From Rossellomorea pakistanensis (GTDB lineage: Bacteria > Bacillota > Bacilli > Bacillales > Bacillaceae_B), in NCBI RefSeq assembly GCF_016908495.1, contig NZ_JAFBDZ010000001.1, positions 434,001-498,000 on the forward strand: DNA of 64,000 nt, given 5' to 3'. The position numbers and the translations under genes are program-made. The first letter of the stretch is position 1; each line of letters begins with the position of its first letter. This document shows positions 19,070 to 27,820 of this stretch, one piece after another. The notes below the pieces were generated by a model. The model did no database searches, was not told the origin of the DNA, and was given only the letters and a program-made list of their open reading frames with translations.

Positions 19070-19240
19070 CTAGATAAACTTCAAAATAATTGAAACAATT
19101 GCTATAACTAATATAAAACTAAAGAAAATATAATCAATTTTTTGAATTGATTTCATTTGTGCAGATTGGGTTGTAGTCTGTATTGTTAATTGTTGAATTT
19201 TTGTTTTTAACTTATCAATAATTTCTTTTATTTCGTACAC
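19070..19240 (-). CDS. 56-residue protein with coiled coil and C-terminal membrane helix
   Basis: This small ORF starts at GTG (19240) behind GGTAGG. Residues 1-33 are polar and heptad-like (EIIDKLKTKIQQL). Residues 37-55 form one hydrophobic segment (YIFFSFILVIAIVSIILKF). This layout resembles small phage hemolysin XhlA- or BhlA-type proteins and some toxin-like tail-anchored peptides; the sequence does not decide between them. A strong hairpin follows the stop, which supports a real transcription unit. It lies between the giant recombinase and the nuclease-like gene. Confidence 0.55.
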   Translation of the reverse strand: MYEIKEIIDKLKTKIQQLTIQTTTQSAQMKSIQKIDYIFFSFILVIAIVSIILKFI

Positions 19241-19702
19241 AATTACCTACCAGTAAAAAATTATAATAATGCAGCTATAACTAATTGCTTCTTAATATAA
19301 TGAAATTTTGATTCTCAGATTTAGAAGAAACTATTCAACCTTTTATGGGAATGCCTAATGACCCTTATACACATGCATCAATCATGGAAAGAATACAATC
19401 AGAGATAATGTGACAAGCCGTTCAAGCAATGGAGAAGTCAAACAATTCTAAGTCTCACTCTGTTATTGAAAGAATATGATGCTTAACTTGGGAACAATAC
19501 CTCATTGTTATACTATTATCTAGGACAATTTTTTATAGGTATGCAAGAATTTGTGTTTATTGTAATATTCAGATAATACCTTTGTTATGAACGTATGTCT
19601 ATGGTGCATCCTCATATTAGCACCAAGGGGCTTTTTATATTCAAACCTTCATTTCAGGAGTCGCTACCAGTTGATAAATGTACTTTTATTTTTAACACTG
19701 TC
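19241..19702. other. Decayed stretch
   Basis: No intact gene. A plus-strand frame near 19318-19415 (LEETIQPFMGMPNDPYTHAS) reads like protein and is then broken by stops, so it is probably a gene relic. Confidence 0.35.
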
Positions 19703-21403
19703 TTAATTAAAAAAACTTAGCAATTTTTGTGCTAGTTGAACTTCTATTGTAGTAGGTTTATATTGATTATTGCAAAGTCCTTTTGCAGTCTGTTTAATAA
19801 AAAGCTTTTCCTCTTCTGTTATAGCGTAATCACTCTCTAACACTTTTCTTATATACTCCAATTGAAACTGTCTTAATTTCCCTATAGTTTTACTCCTGAA
19901 ATAAAGATTTTCTTTTTTTAAAAAGGAATCGGATTTTCTTAATTTTGTGTATTTACCATAACTCATTAATATACAACCATATTGTTTTCTAATATAGTTA
20001 AAAAGGTTAAACATCTTAGCTCTAAAGGCGGCTTCCCTTTTATTTTGCTCCAAATTCAATGCATTTTTTATAGTTTCTTCGCTGAAACTATCTAAAATAT
20101 TTTTTGCATTTTTATTATGATTTTCGTTTATATGAGGGGAAATATTCCCTGTGCATTCCGATATTTGTACTAACCAACAAATATCCCTAGCTGGGATTTT
20201 TATATTTTTCGTTACTTTAAGCTGGTAAAATTTCAATTTTAAATTAATAAAATTAGGAAACCTATACAACCCTTTAATTACTTTTGCAAATAAAGGATTA
20301 TTACTAGCATGTTTTCGCATGTAATCATAGCTTGGAATATAATTATATTGTAAAAACAACTGTTCAAATAATTCTAAAACTTTATCTTGTGACCAATAAT
20401 CATCCAGCCTAACCGTTTGTTTATTTATCTTTCTAGCAAATTTTATCCACCCTCCGTAACGTGATTTAATATATAAGATTAATGAAATGTCATTATCTAA
20501 TACAACAGACGAAGATGGAAGCGTAGTAGGATCATTTGAATAGCTCATAACCTTTTCAATGATAGTATCCTCATTAATATGATTTATAGAACATAACAAA
20601 TCGGGGTCTATCTTATTTAGGGATACATTCAAAAAAGAAAATACGTTAATTAAGTTTTCTTGGATTTGTGGAAAAGTTTTATTATACAATATTTCATAAC
20701 CCTCAATTGATATATATGGAATACGATTATCTTTATAAATTTTTTCTTTTTCTTCCCTTTGTTTCAAATAATCCCTCGTAACAACCCATTCCTTGCTAGA
20801 ACTAACGGGGTAGCCCCACAATTCAACGTGAAGAATCTCGGTATTAGGTAAAGTAAAAGTAAAGTCCGATCTAAATGTATATCTCTTATCTTGAAACAAC
20901 AATTGATTTCTTTTGCATTCGATCTTATTATGATAAAGGAAATTAGCTACCATTAGTTCCCATACAGAATTGTTAAAATGACCTGACGAATCAATTAAAT
21001 CGGAGGGGGATGTATAACCCATCCTCTTTTTAATTTCTTTTATACCGCCATATTTTTTTATTAATCTAGACGAGATATGTAATTCGGTTTTGATCTCATC
21101 AACCTTCGGGAAACGTTTATATTTATTTCTAATTAATGCCTCTATCGTATCTGCTAAAGAATCAAAGTTATCATAAAATTCTCTTGGTTTGCGTTTACAG
21201 ATCAATATTAAATCGTAGCCCAACTCTTGTGCTAAGCTATAGATATCTTCATTAATTTGTCTACAGTCATACCATAATTTAAAACCTTCGTCAGTTTTAG
21301 TTACTCGCACTAAAGTTTTATTTTTCTTTAAATATTCATCTAACCTTTGGAGAACATTGTCGCGATTTAGAACAGAATTCATTACAAATATTTCTCCCAT
21401 CAT
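19703..21403 (-). CDS. Nuclease-like protein with homing-endonuclease-type repeats
   Basis: This 566-residue protein is not confidently assignable. Residues 140-240 look like a PD-(D/E)XK or Vsr-like nuclease core: SVWELMVANFLYHNKI with a candidate Glu149, RSDFTF with Asp180, and HVELWG with Glu194 and Trp196, followed by a lysine-rich helix. Segments around 95-130 (KRFPKVDEIKTELHISSRLI...YGG) and several C-terminal stretches (for example QYNYIPSYDYMRKHA) resemble the short DNA-binding repeats found beside homing endonucleases. The start at 21403 lacks a clear ribosome binding site; the downstream ATG at 21382 is possible. It stands alone between decayed DNA, consistent with mobile-element cargo or a defence nuclease. 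Confidence 0.55.
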   Translation of the reverse strand: MMGEIFVMNSVLNRDNVLQRLDEYLKKNKTLVRVTKTDEGFKLWYDCRQINEDIYSLAQELGYDLILICKRKPREFYDNFDSLADTIEALIRNKYKRFPKVDEIKTELHISSRLIKKYGGIKEIKKRMGYTSPSDLIDSSGHFNNSVWELMVANFLYHNKIECKRNQLLFQDKRYTFRSDFTFTLPNTEILHVELWGYPVSSSKEWVVTRDYLKQREEKEKIYKDNRIPYISIEGYEILYNKTFPQIQENLINVFSFLNVSLNKIDPDLLCSINHINEDTIIEKVMSYSNDPTTLPSSSVVLDNDISLILYIKSRYGGWIKFARKINKQTVRLDDYWSQDKVLELFEQLFLQYNYIPSYDYMRKHASNNPLFAKVIKGLYRFPNFINLKLKFYQLKVTKNIKIPARDICWLVQISECTGNISPHINENHNKNAKNILDSFSEETIKNALNLEQNKREAAFRAKMFNLFNYIRKQYGCILMSYGKYTKLRKSDSFLKKENLYFRSKTIGKLRQFQLEYIRKVLESDYAITEEEKLFIKQTAKGLCNNQYKPTTIEVQLAQKLLSFFN

Positions 21404-22381
21404 AATAAAATCTTAGAAGTATAATGTGTATTTTTATTTAAATTTATACAAATAAATTGAACGTATATCACTAGATCAGGCCTATTAAACTAGTATACTG
21501 AGGCCCACAGTCTCTTTAGAAAATTGTTAGTAAAAACAAAAATTCAGTTTTTAAAAGTTGTTTATGCAAAACAAAAAGCCTGTATCCTTTGAAAAAAGGA
21601 TAACAAGCTCCTGTAATGTTTGATCTCTCCACGTTGAAACTGGTGACCTCTACCCTTGAAAAATGATGGAAATTGTTTTTCTGTTATTCTCCCAACTGCT
21701 TTTTAAGTGAAAATCACAACTAACGCCCCAACTTAAAAACAAAAAGAAGATAAATGCCACCAAATTTGTACAACCCTCTTATCACATTAGCTGATAATAT
21801 AATCATTAATGCGTTCGTGTGTATCAATAAGTGTTTTGAGAACACGTTTTCAGAAAGTAAAAATGCTGCAGCAAAAAAAACCAAATATTTATACACTAAG
21901 GTAAATAAAATCAACAAAATGTTTTAAAAATAATAAATTGTTTTACAAAATGAAAGGACTCTTCTTTAGCTAAGTATACTTCCCCCACTTCTTCAGCTGA
22001 TGGTAAATATTTTTCATTCTTTAGGATTAAAGCCTTTGGTTATCTGGATTTCCCTCGTGTGTATAGCCTCCTCCCAATGATGGGATAGATCAAATAATGT
22101 TTTCTATGGAGTGGTATTTTTCTTTTTCCACACTTTAGTAAAAGCAACATCACTTGATATGCAATATTACTTCTGGCAGCCGTGTACTGGATTTAATTAA
22201 TCTATTTTAACCTTCCCCACTAAGTTAATAATCAAAAATAGGGTTAACTTTTTCAGTTTATGCTATCTGTGCTGCTGTAGAAATAATAATTTTTAGTATA
22301 ATTAAATCCCGGTAGCGCTTTTCTGCAGTAACTTTAGTCCAAGATTCACACCTATTTGGATTATGGCTTATTAGAGGAATA
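21404..22381. other. Non-coding or decayed region
   Basis: No convincing gene over almost 1 kb. One hairpin near 21577-21610 (TATCCTTT and AAAGGATA) looks terminator-like. A 65-codon minus frame at 21720-21917 has no ribosome binding site and is not called. Confidence 0.4.
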
Positions 22382-22665
22382 TCATGGGGAAACAGTTAAT
22401 AATGTTATATTAAACAATAATAATGTAATGATTTCGAATAAAATTGCCGAATTATCTTTTTTTAGTTGAGCATACTGATTATCTCCTTGGTCAATCTCTA
22501 ATTTATCTTTATTAGGACCAATCCAAACCTGATACAATACTGCTTTTGCTGCAATTTCAGGATTTTTAAATTGAAAAACAAATTGGTAGTCAGGCGGACG
22601 AGACATATCAACTTTGGCATTTTTCCAAACATTGTCCTCTAATACTTCTTCTACTTTTATGTTAC
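22382..22665 (-). pseudogene. C-terminal remnant of a putative lipoprotein gene
   Basis: An open frame reads KVEEVLEDNVWKNAKVD and then runs for 74 residues from MSRPPDYQFVFQFKN. The sequence is protein-like and polar, resembling the C-terminal part of small secreted Bacillus proteins. No signal peptide or start is present. The frame begins within about 10 bp of the end of the palindromic repeat at 22675-22758, so the N-terminus appears to have been lost at the repeat junction. Confidence 0.5.
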
Positions 22666-22674
22666 GAAGTCTCC

Positions 22675-22758
22675 TTCAACTATCCTGCCCGTTAGCACAA
22701 TAAGAGAAAGCTACCGCAATGACAGCCATATTCTTCAACCCTTGGACCCGCTAGTTAA
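22675..22758 (-). repeat. Cassette-array repeat, full copy 1
   Basis: Read on the minus strand it has the family layout: a CTAGCGGGT...GGGTTGAAGA first half, a GGCTGTC...GGTAGC hairpin followed by a T-rich run, and a second half TGCTAACGGGCAGGATAG ending in TTGAAG. Confidence 0.85.
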
Positions 22759-22984
22759 TCCACTTCCTTGTCCAATACGCAAGAAAGAAAGGAACTAATG
22801 GAAGAAGTACAAGTAATCTGAACCAATTCTCTGACTACAGAAATACAGGGCTGGTAATAGAAGTAGGCTCTTTCCGTAAGTGGTTTTTAAATAGAATAAA
22901 TTAATTTAATTGAAGGGGAATTACGTATTTTTTTTTGAAATTATGTTAAAATATTACATATAATAAATTAAGGGAGGGATTTAA

Positions 22985-23206
22985 TTGGGCGATAAAAAGA
23001 AAGAAAAAATAACAACTAGGTTACTGATTGTAATGATAATTTCACTTGTAGGCTCTTTTGTGTTATTTTTTTCAGGTCATTATATGATTGGTTTTGCGGT
23101 TGGTGGGGTTTTTATGATTCTGGCTACCTTTTTAGGGCAGTGGTCTTCCAACAAAAATAGAGATTATGTATATAGAAATATACATAATAATAATAATAAA
23201 TGGTAA
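22985..23206 (+). CDS. Small two-helix membrane protein
   Basis: This 73-residue protein has a charged N-terminus (MGDKKKEKITT), two membrane segments (about 14-30 and 34-52) and a polar C-terminus rich in asparagine. It starts at TTG behind GGGAGGG. This is a common type of uncharacterised Bacillaceae inner-membrane protein. It is one of the few plus-strand genes in this region and lies between two copies of the repeat. Function is unknown. Confidence 0.6.
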   Translation: MGDKKKEKITTRLLIVMIISLVGSFVLFFSGHYMIGFAVGGVFMILATFLGQWSSNKNRDYVYRNIHNNNNKW

Positions 23207-23237
23207 ATGCGTTTGGATATTATTGCAGACGTTTTTT

Positions 23238-23354
23238 TTATGCTCTTTTTAACGTCTCAATTGTTGTATTATTGGTTAAGAAAGCCAAAATAGACCCCCC
23301 TATTAAATAATAAATCAATAACCCAAAAGTAAGTCCCACCCAATAACCCTCCAC
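23238..23354 (-). CDS. 38-residue single-helix membrane peptide
   Basis: This small ORF starts at GTG (23354) behind a very strong AAAGGAGGGG site. It encodes VEGYWVGLTFGLLIYYLIGG followed by a short hydrophobic stretch and a polar tail (NNTTIETLKRA). One membrane helix is likely. It is convergent with the preceding membrane-protein gene. The ribosome binding site is the main support. Function is unknown; a regulatory or toxin-like peptide is possible. Confidence 0.5.
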   Translation of the reverse strand: MEGYWVGLTFGLLIYYLIGGSILAFLTNNTTIETLKRA

Positions 23355-23405
23355 TGGTTCCCCTCCTTTTTAAATTATTGTATATATTTATTCTATGCCC
23401 TTATA

Positions 23406-23490
23406 AAACAAACCTGCCCCTTTTGTTGATCCAAAAAAGCTGCCTGGTTCGGCAGCTGATCTTGAACATAAGGACCTGTTAGTCGAACAA
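23406..23490 (-). repeat. Cassette-array repeat, full copy 2
   Basis: Minus strand: CTTGTTCGACTAACAGGT first half, then GCTGCC...GGCAGCTTTTTT hairpin, then AAAAGGGGCAGGTTTGTTTT second half. The outer ends form an imperfect inverted repeat. Confidence 0.85.
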
Positions 23491-23517
23491 GAATTCCTCA
23501 CACGCTAAAGGGAATAA

Positions 23518-24029
23518 TTACTCAGAATGAAATTTCGGTAATTCATTTTGTGAGATGGATTCATCCCAATCTCTGCTAATTTTTATACCATCTTCTGTTT
23601 GGATAACAGTCATTTGCTCTTTTGTTTTCATCCTGAATCGTTCTTCTCCAGAGTTCTCTTTACCAACGATTATCATTTTGTAATCAATTGAATTTTATCT
23701 TTTTAATTTTCGGTATCAAATTTTTCAAATATAATATCTTCGGATTCAATAGATATTTTTTGTGCGACGGCAGCTTCTGTTATCAGTTCGAATACCCGAT
23801 TAGCTAAGGTTCTTTCATATTCTTCCGCTGTTAAATAAGACTTACTTTTCTCCGCAATATCTGGTGGATTTTCATAATCTTTAATGGTATAGTGCATTTC
23901 CTTGTATTCCTTGCCTATCTGCAACGCTTTATCTTTGAAATTGGTTAGCTTGCAGGCACTCATAAAGAATATAGTTAAAAGGGGATAAACAGAATTAATA
24001 ATTTTTGCAACTAACTTCTTCCTCTTAAT
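23518..24029 (-). pseudogene. Broken lipoprotein gene
   Basis: The frame reads KRKKLVAKIINS and a hydrophobic segment ending in the lipobox-like FMSAC, then 80 residues of polar sequence. It stops soon after FEKFDTEN, and a second frame continues (MTVIQTEDGIKISRDWDES) to a stop at 23518. The usual start codon position holds ATT (24029-24027), preceded by no intact ATG. Thus it has both a lost start and a frameshift. The intact ancestor would be a secreted lipoprotein of about 160 residues. The repeat copies at 23406 and 24147 flank it. Confidence 0.6.
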
Positions 24030-24146
24030 ATAATTATACGAATAAACTCAGGCATAGTTTCAAAATTCCCAATAAATCTCTAAGTCCGAAACAGTAAAAA
24101 GTATTGTTGAACTTTCAATCAACCTAACACATTTACTTCATTTCTC

Positions 24147-24190
24147 CTCAACTAACCTGCCCTTTAGTACAATAAGAAACGCCGCATGAA
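24147..24190 (-). repeat. Cassette-array repeat, half copy
   Basis: Only the second-half motif is present (minus strand CTTATTGTACTAAAGGGCAG then GTTAGTTGA), with a remnant of the GC-rich hairpin arm. It lies just after the broken acetyltransferase gene. Confidence 0.7.
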
Positions 24191-24207
24191 AGTATAAAGA
24201 AGAAAAA

Positions 24208-24724
24208 TTATTTATGGTACTCCATTAACCAACAATCCTGATATTTACCTTCGTGCAACTCATTCTTAGGAAGAATTTTAACTTTTTCAAATCCACATTT
24301 TTCATAGCATCTGAGAGCCCTTGTATTTCTTGATTGAGGGTCCATCACTACTCTTTCAGCTTTCTTTTCTTCAGTTAAAAAAGCAACCATAGATGATACA
24401 AGTAATGTTCCAATACCTTTATTCCAATACTCTATTTCACCAATAAATTGGTCAGTGCCATAAACATTTTCTCCAAAATATCCATAGTCATTTTTTGTTT
24501 CATCATCCAATTGGTAAAATTGAATATACCCAATTTCGAAATCTACAATGCATCTAACTTCATCATCTTCAGGAGGATAAAAAGCCTTTTCAACCTTTTC
24601 TAAATGGGTTGTCTCTACCCTCATAAAATTCAAGAACCGATGGGTTTGAAAGCCATTTTACTAACAGATATTTATCCTTTTTTTCTAACTTTCGAATCAT
24701 TAGATTACCATTTTGGAATAGCAT
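24208..24724 (-). pseudogene. Frameshifted GNAT acetyltransferase (AAC(6')-like)
   Basis: Two overlapping frames together make one GNAT protein of about 170 residues. The first (from ATG 24724 behind AGAGAGG) reads MLFQNGNLMIRKLEKKDKYL to EGRDNPF. The second picks up at LEKVEKAFYPPEDDEVRC and runs to the stop at 24208, containing the acetyl-CoA loop region WNKGIGTLL and RNTRALRCYEKCGF. The family resembles aminoglycoside 6'-N-acetyltransferases. The break lies at CCATTTAGAAAAG, consistent with loss of a few bases next to a TTT repeat. The product is probably non-functional. Confidence 0.75.
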
Positions 24725-24795
24725 AATTATTCCTCTCTTTTCAGTTATAATAAATAGATAATTCGTTTCCTTTAGGGCAAATTCCTGCAATCAGC

Positions 24796-24876
24796 TGTTC
24801 AACTAACCTACCCTGTTTATTCAAAAAGAAAAAGCTGCCTGATAAGCAGCTGTCTACCCGTTAATATTTCTTAGCA
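24796..24876 (-). repeat. Cassette-array repeat, full copy 3
   Basis: Minus strand: TATTAACGGGTAGA first half, CAGCTGC...GGCAGCTTTTTC hairpin, and AACAGGGTAGGTTAGTTGAA second half. It lies immediately upstream of the broken GNAT gene. Confidence 0.85.
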
Positions 24877-25087
24877 ACCATAGTCCTTAATTTGTTATAA
24901 TTCCCATCAAGAAGTGGAAAAGTCGATCAAACCTGTTTACAAACAAGCGTTAATTCATAAATAAGCGTTAAGCCTTCTTAACATTAATTATGATATAATT
25001 AAAAAATTGCCCAATCCCATATATACCAAGGGTTTGGACACTTTTTTAACCATTTATATGAAAGCGTTAATTTGTATTATACGAACA

Positions 25088-25385
25088 TTTATTTCATTCT
25101 TTTACATTCACTGATCATACAGTTTTTCTTGCTTCATGATATAAACGAGCATACAGATGTGTTTGGTGCGGGCCATTATGCACTAAGAGAACCTGTATAA
25201 ATGCTAATGGCATCCCTTTCGTGCTAAATGAGCAGCAAGTGTAGGCTGAAAGTGAACACCTAGCTCTTACAAATGGGAGTGTAACCTCGCGTGTGTCTAA
25301 AAAGGCTTTTCTAATGGTTCCCAACACTCTCGTTTCAATAGCAGAATTCGCTCTTTTTTACGCTTCCCTTTTGGGATCATTATCA
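25088..25385 (-). pseudogene. Relic of a tyrosine recombinase/integrase C-terminus
   Basis: Joining frames gives a typical integrase C-terminus: KGKRKKERILLL, then FQPTLAAHLARKGMPLAFIQ, VLLVHNGPHQTHLYARLY and HEARKTVYDQ. This matches the box-II region of phage or plasmid integrases (HLARKGMPL...LLGH...T..LYARLY) with the final catalytic tyrosine. At least two frameshifts and a stop disrupt it, and the N-terminal two thirds are missing. It lies inside the repeat-delimited gene array. Confidence 0.65.
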
Positions 25386-25477
25386 TGCGTTCCGCCACTT
25401 TTTTTCATGCCAACTAACTCTATAAGGGACACAGACCTAGCATAATTTCATAATGAGTAAGTTGTACTCTAGAAAGT

Positions 25478-25513
25478 CCAAAGGAATGTCTCAATTTTGA
25501 AGACATTCCTTTT
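25478..25513. terminator. Terminator hairpin
   Basis: AAAGGAATGTCT and AGACATTCCTTTT form a stem with a short loop. It sits downstream (minus strand) of the P-loop gene at 25557 and could also serve plus-strand transcription. Confidence 0.65.
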
Positions 25514-25556
25514 CTAACTAGAAATGCTTAGTTCCCTTCTTAAATAAAAGCACCCG

Positions 25557-26096
25557 TTACTTTAAGTATAATTTTTCACAAACTTGCTTTTTATCAGTAA
25601 TAACCAACAGCTTATCGCTATATTTTCCAAATTTATTAAAAAAATTAGGTTTGCCTACTTCCTCAAAATATCTATTCCATTTAAACATTTTAAAGAATAT
25701 TTTGAATGTAGGTTTGTAATTTGAATCTTCAAAGCGAAGTTTTTGAAAAACAAACCTTTTAATTATGCGATACGTTCTTATCGGATACTTTGTATCTAAA
25801 AAAATAATTAAATCTGCATATCGAAAGCTGTTTGCCACCCAATCTTCATTATGAATCCCTTCAATAATCCAAGTTTTAGAATTAATTATTGAATTTAAAT
25901 AATCCTCTCTTTCTTTATCAGTTCTTCTAACATCTCCAGATTTGCCTCTTATCCAAACAACATTATCTAATTCATAAAAAGGAACATTTAAAATAAAGGA
26001 TAATTCTTTAGCTAAAGTAGTTTTTCCACTTCCAACGGAGCCGATAATATGTATTCTTTTAGGAATTTTATTTTTCAACTTTGCTCTCCCCCACAA
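25557..26096 (-). CDS. P-loop nucleotide kinase-like protein
   Basis: This protein of about 179 residues begins with a basic stretch, then RIHIIGSVGSGKTTLAKEL, a clear Walker A motif. The WIIEGI, ADLIIFLD and RTYRIIKR segments are typical of the adenylate-kinase-like family annotated as topology modulation (FlaR-like) proteins in Bacilli. Such proteins are probably small-molecule or nucleotide kinases; the topology role is historical. The gene is monocistronic on the minus strand between a terminator and a cassette-array repeat. It appears intact. Confidence 0.75.
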   Translation of the reverse strand: MWGRAKLKNKIPKRIHIIGSVGSGKTTLAKELSFILNVPFYELDNVVWIRGKSGDVRRTDKEREDYLNSIINSKTWIIEGIHNEDWVANSFRYADLIIFLDTKYPIRTYRIIKRFVFQKLRFEDSNYKPTFKIFFKMFKWNRYFEEVGKPNFFNKFGKYSDKLLVITDKKQVCEKLYLK

Positions 26097-26144
26097 GGAA
26101 TATAAGTTAATGTATTCGATATGAGTGTGGGGTTATCCTCTTTC

Positions 26145-26246
26145 TTGTTGAACTATCCTGCCCTTTAGTACAATCTTTAGTACAATAAGAAGAGCCGCCT
26201 AAGATGGCACCTGGATCTTAATTTATGCACCGTTAGTTGAATAAGA
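26145..26246 (-). repeat. Cassette-array repeat, full copy 4 with internal duplication
   Basis: Minus strand begins CTTATTCAACTAACGGTGC, continues with GGTGCC...GGCGGC, and ends TAAAGGGCAGGATAGTT CAACAAG. A short ATTGTACTAAAG segment is duplicated in tandem. It starts 5 bp past the stop of the GNAT gene at 26251. Confidence 0.85.
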
Positions 26247-26250
26247 GACT

Positions 26251-26760
26251 TTACTGGTCATTTGAAATATTATCCCAGCCATAAACAAGTTCATTTAGTT
26301 TCTTTCCGGCAATCTCTACTTCTATTTTATCAATTATCTTACCGCCCATTGCCTCATAAAATAATCTGGAATTATTATCTTCTAAAACAAAAACAAGCAT
26401 TGTATTTATTCCCAATTTCTCTAATTCCTTAATTACTGGCTTAGCAAGAGACTTACCTATTCCTTGCCCTTGGAACTCTTTCAAAATATAGATTGAACTT
26501 AGTTCTCCCTGATATTCTTTATATTTTCCACTTCTTTCTTTGCCGCCAGATGAAAAACCAACAATCTTCCCTTCATTATTTTCTGCCACAAAGACATTCC
26601 CCTTTGGAATATTACTACTCCATAACTCTTCTCGTCTTTGATATGATAAATTATTTAAGAATTCATCTGGAATAATATTTCTGTATGTAGTTCTCCAACT
26701 GTCAACGTGAACCTTAGCTATTCCGCTGGCATCAGATAATTTAGCTGCCCTTATCTTCAT
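26251..26760 (-). CDS. GNAT family N-acetyltransferase
   Basis: This 169-residue protein shows the complete GNAT fold: MKIRAAKLSDASGIAKVH at the N-terminus, the acetyl-CoA binding loop EFQGQGIGKSL (about 95-105) and NNSRLFYEAMGGK near the C-terminus. Substrate is unknown. The ATG start has AAAAAGGGG upstream. It is intact and followed directly by a full repeat, making one of the clearest gene-plus-repeat units in the array. Confidence 0.88.
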   Translation of the reverse strand: MKIRAAKLSDASGIAKVHVDSWRTTYRNIIPDEFLNNLSYQRREELWSSNIPKGNVFVAENNEGKIVGFSSGGKERSGKYKEYQGELSSIYILKEFQGQGIGKSLAKPVIKELEKLGINTMLVFVLEDNNSRLFYEAMGGKIIDKIEVEIAGKKLNELVYGWDNISNDQ

Positions 26761-26819
26761 ATAAGCACCCCTTTTTCCTTATTATAACATTTATTAAATT
26801 TTCAGTTATTATAAAATAT

Positions 26820-26850
26820 GCTATTAAACAAACCTGCCCCATTAGCACAG
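26820..26850 (-). repeat. Cassette-array repeat, half copy truncating a transposase
   Basis: Minus strand TGTGCTAATGGGGCAGG then TTTGTTTAATAG is the second-half motif. It joins directly to the broken transposase reading frame. Confidence 0.65.
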
Positions 26851-26939
26851 TTTCCCCTTTTTAGTTGTATCAACACTTGTTCATCAGGCATGAGTATAAA
26901 GTGGTCAATTAACTCATCTAATTCCCAATTTCTTTTCAA
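26851..26939 (-). pseudogene. 5' fragment of a Tn3-family transposase gene (tnpA)
   Basis: From TTG at 26939, overlapping the resolvase stop, the frame reads LKRNWELDELIDHFILMPDE followed by QVLIQ. This is the characteristic start of Tn3-type transposases that follow a resolvase gene. After about 28 residues the frame enters the array repeat and is lost. The remaining 900 or more codons are absent. Confidence 0.65.
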
Positions 26940-27492
26940 CTTTTTTCCTCCCTTTGTAGTTTTCGATAGAGAGTCATACGGGAGATACCAGCCTTTTCAG
27001 CAGCATCCGTCCGGCTAATTCCTTGTTCTATAAGATATAGGGCATAACTGATCTTTTCCTCATCAGCTTTTGGCCTTCCAGGAAACTTGCCCCGTTTTTT
27101 TGCACCTAAAATACCTTCCTTTGTTCGTTCGGAAGTGAGATCTCGCTCAAATTGTGCAATTCCAGTAAAAATAGTAAACAACATTTTTCCATGTGCTGTG
27201 GTTGTATCCAGCCAAGACTCCTTTAAACTTTTTAAATGCGCCCCTTTTTGGGCAATGAGTTCTGTAATCTCAATCAGATCTTTCGTGGAGCGAGATAAAC
27301 GAGTTAAATCCGTTACAACAACGGTGTCTTCTGGACGAAGAAACTCCATCATACGGTTCAGCTCTGGCCGGTCCCGTTTCGTGCCTGTTACTTTTTCAAA
27401 AAAGATGCATTAACAGCCAAATTCTTCAAGTTGCTTTTTTTGGCGATCCAATTTTGATCAATGGTTGAAACGCGCATGTAACCAAATTTCTT
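26936..27492 (-). pseudogene. Broken Tn3-type resolvase gene (tnpR)
   Basis: The intact part (26936-27352) encodes serine recombinase motifs TDLTRLSRSTKDL, FTGIAQFERDLTSERTKEG and a C-terminal HTH (ISRTDAAEKAGISRMTLYRK). Upstream the family start KFGYMRVSTIDQN is recognisable near 27450-27490 but in another frame; one base is missing before the LDRQKKQL segment and a stop follows GC. The start codon is also unclear. So the catalytic serine domain is disconnected. It precedes the tnpA fragment in the usual tnpR-tnpA order. Confidence 0.75.
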
Positions 27493-27516
27493 TTACATCC
27501 TCACCTTTCAGCATAA

Positions 27517-27605
27517 TTGTACCAAAACTATCAAATAATCAATATTGTTACAAAATATTTTGATACACATTTTTGTTACGTGATTTATAATAGATTGGCA
27601 GACAA
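27517..27605. other. Candidate resolution (res) site of the transposon relic
   Basis: AT-rich DNA just upstream of the resolvase relic contains related imperfect inverted motifs (TGTACCAAAACTATCA, TGTTACAAAATATTTTGATA). Position and repeats suit resolvase subsites. Inference only. Confidence 0.35.
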
Positions 27606-27820
27606 AATATTACTTTTCACACCATGTAACATAAATGGTCGTTTTCGTAACAGCAATTACATAACAAATACTACTTTATAAAAAAGTAGTAAAGTTAAAA
27701 GCTCCAGTTACTCTATTCCGCAATCGGGCCAGTTTCTTGAATAACTAATTGTGGAAATAATGGAAATTTGAGATGATTGTTATTGAGTTAATTGGAAGAA
27801 GGTATTTGGAGGATCTAAAT

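Noticed and set aside
21720..21917. 65-codon hydrophobic minus-strand frame
   Set aside because: No ribosome binding site and AT-rich sequence easily gives hydrophobic frames.
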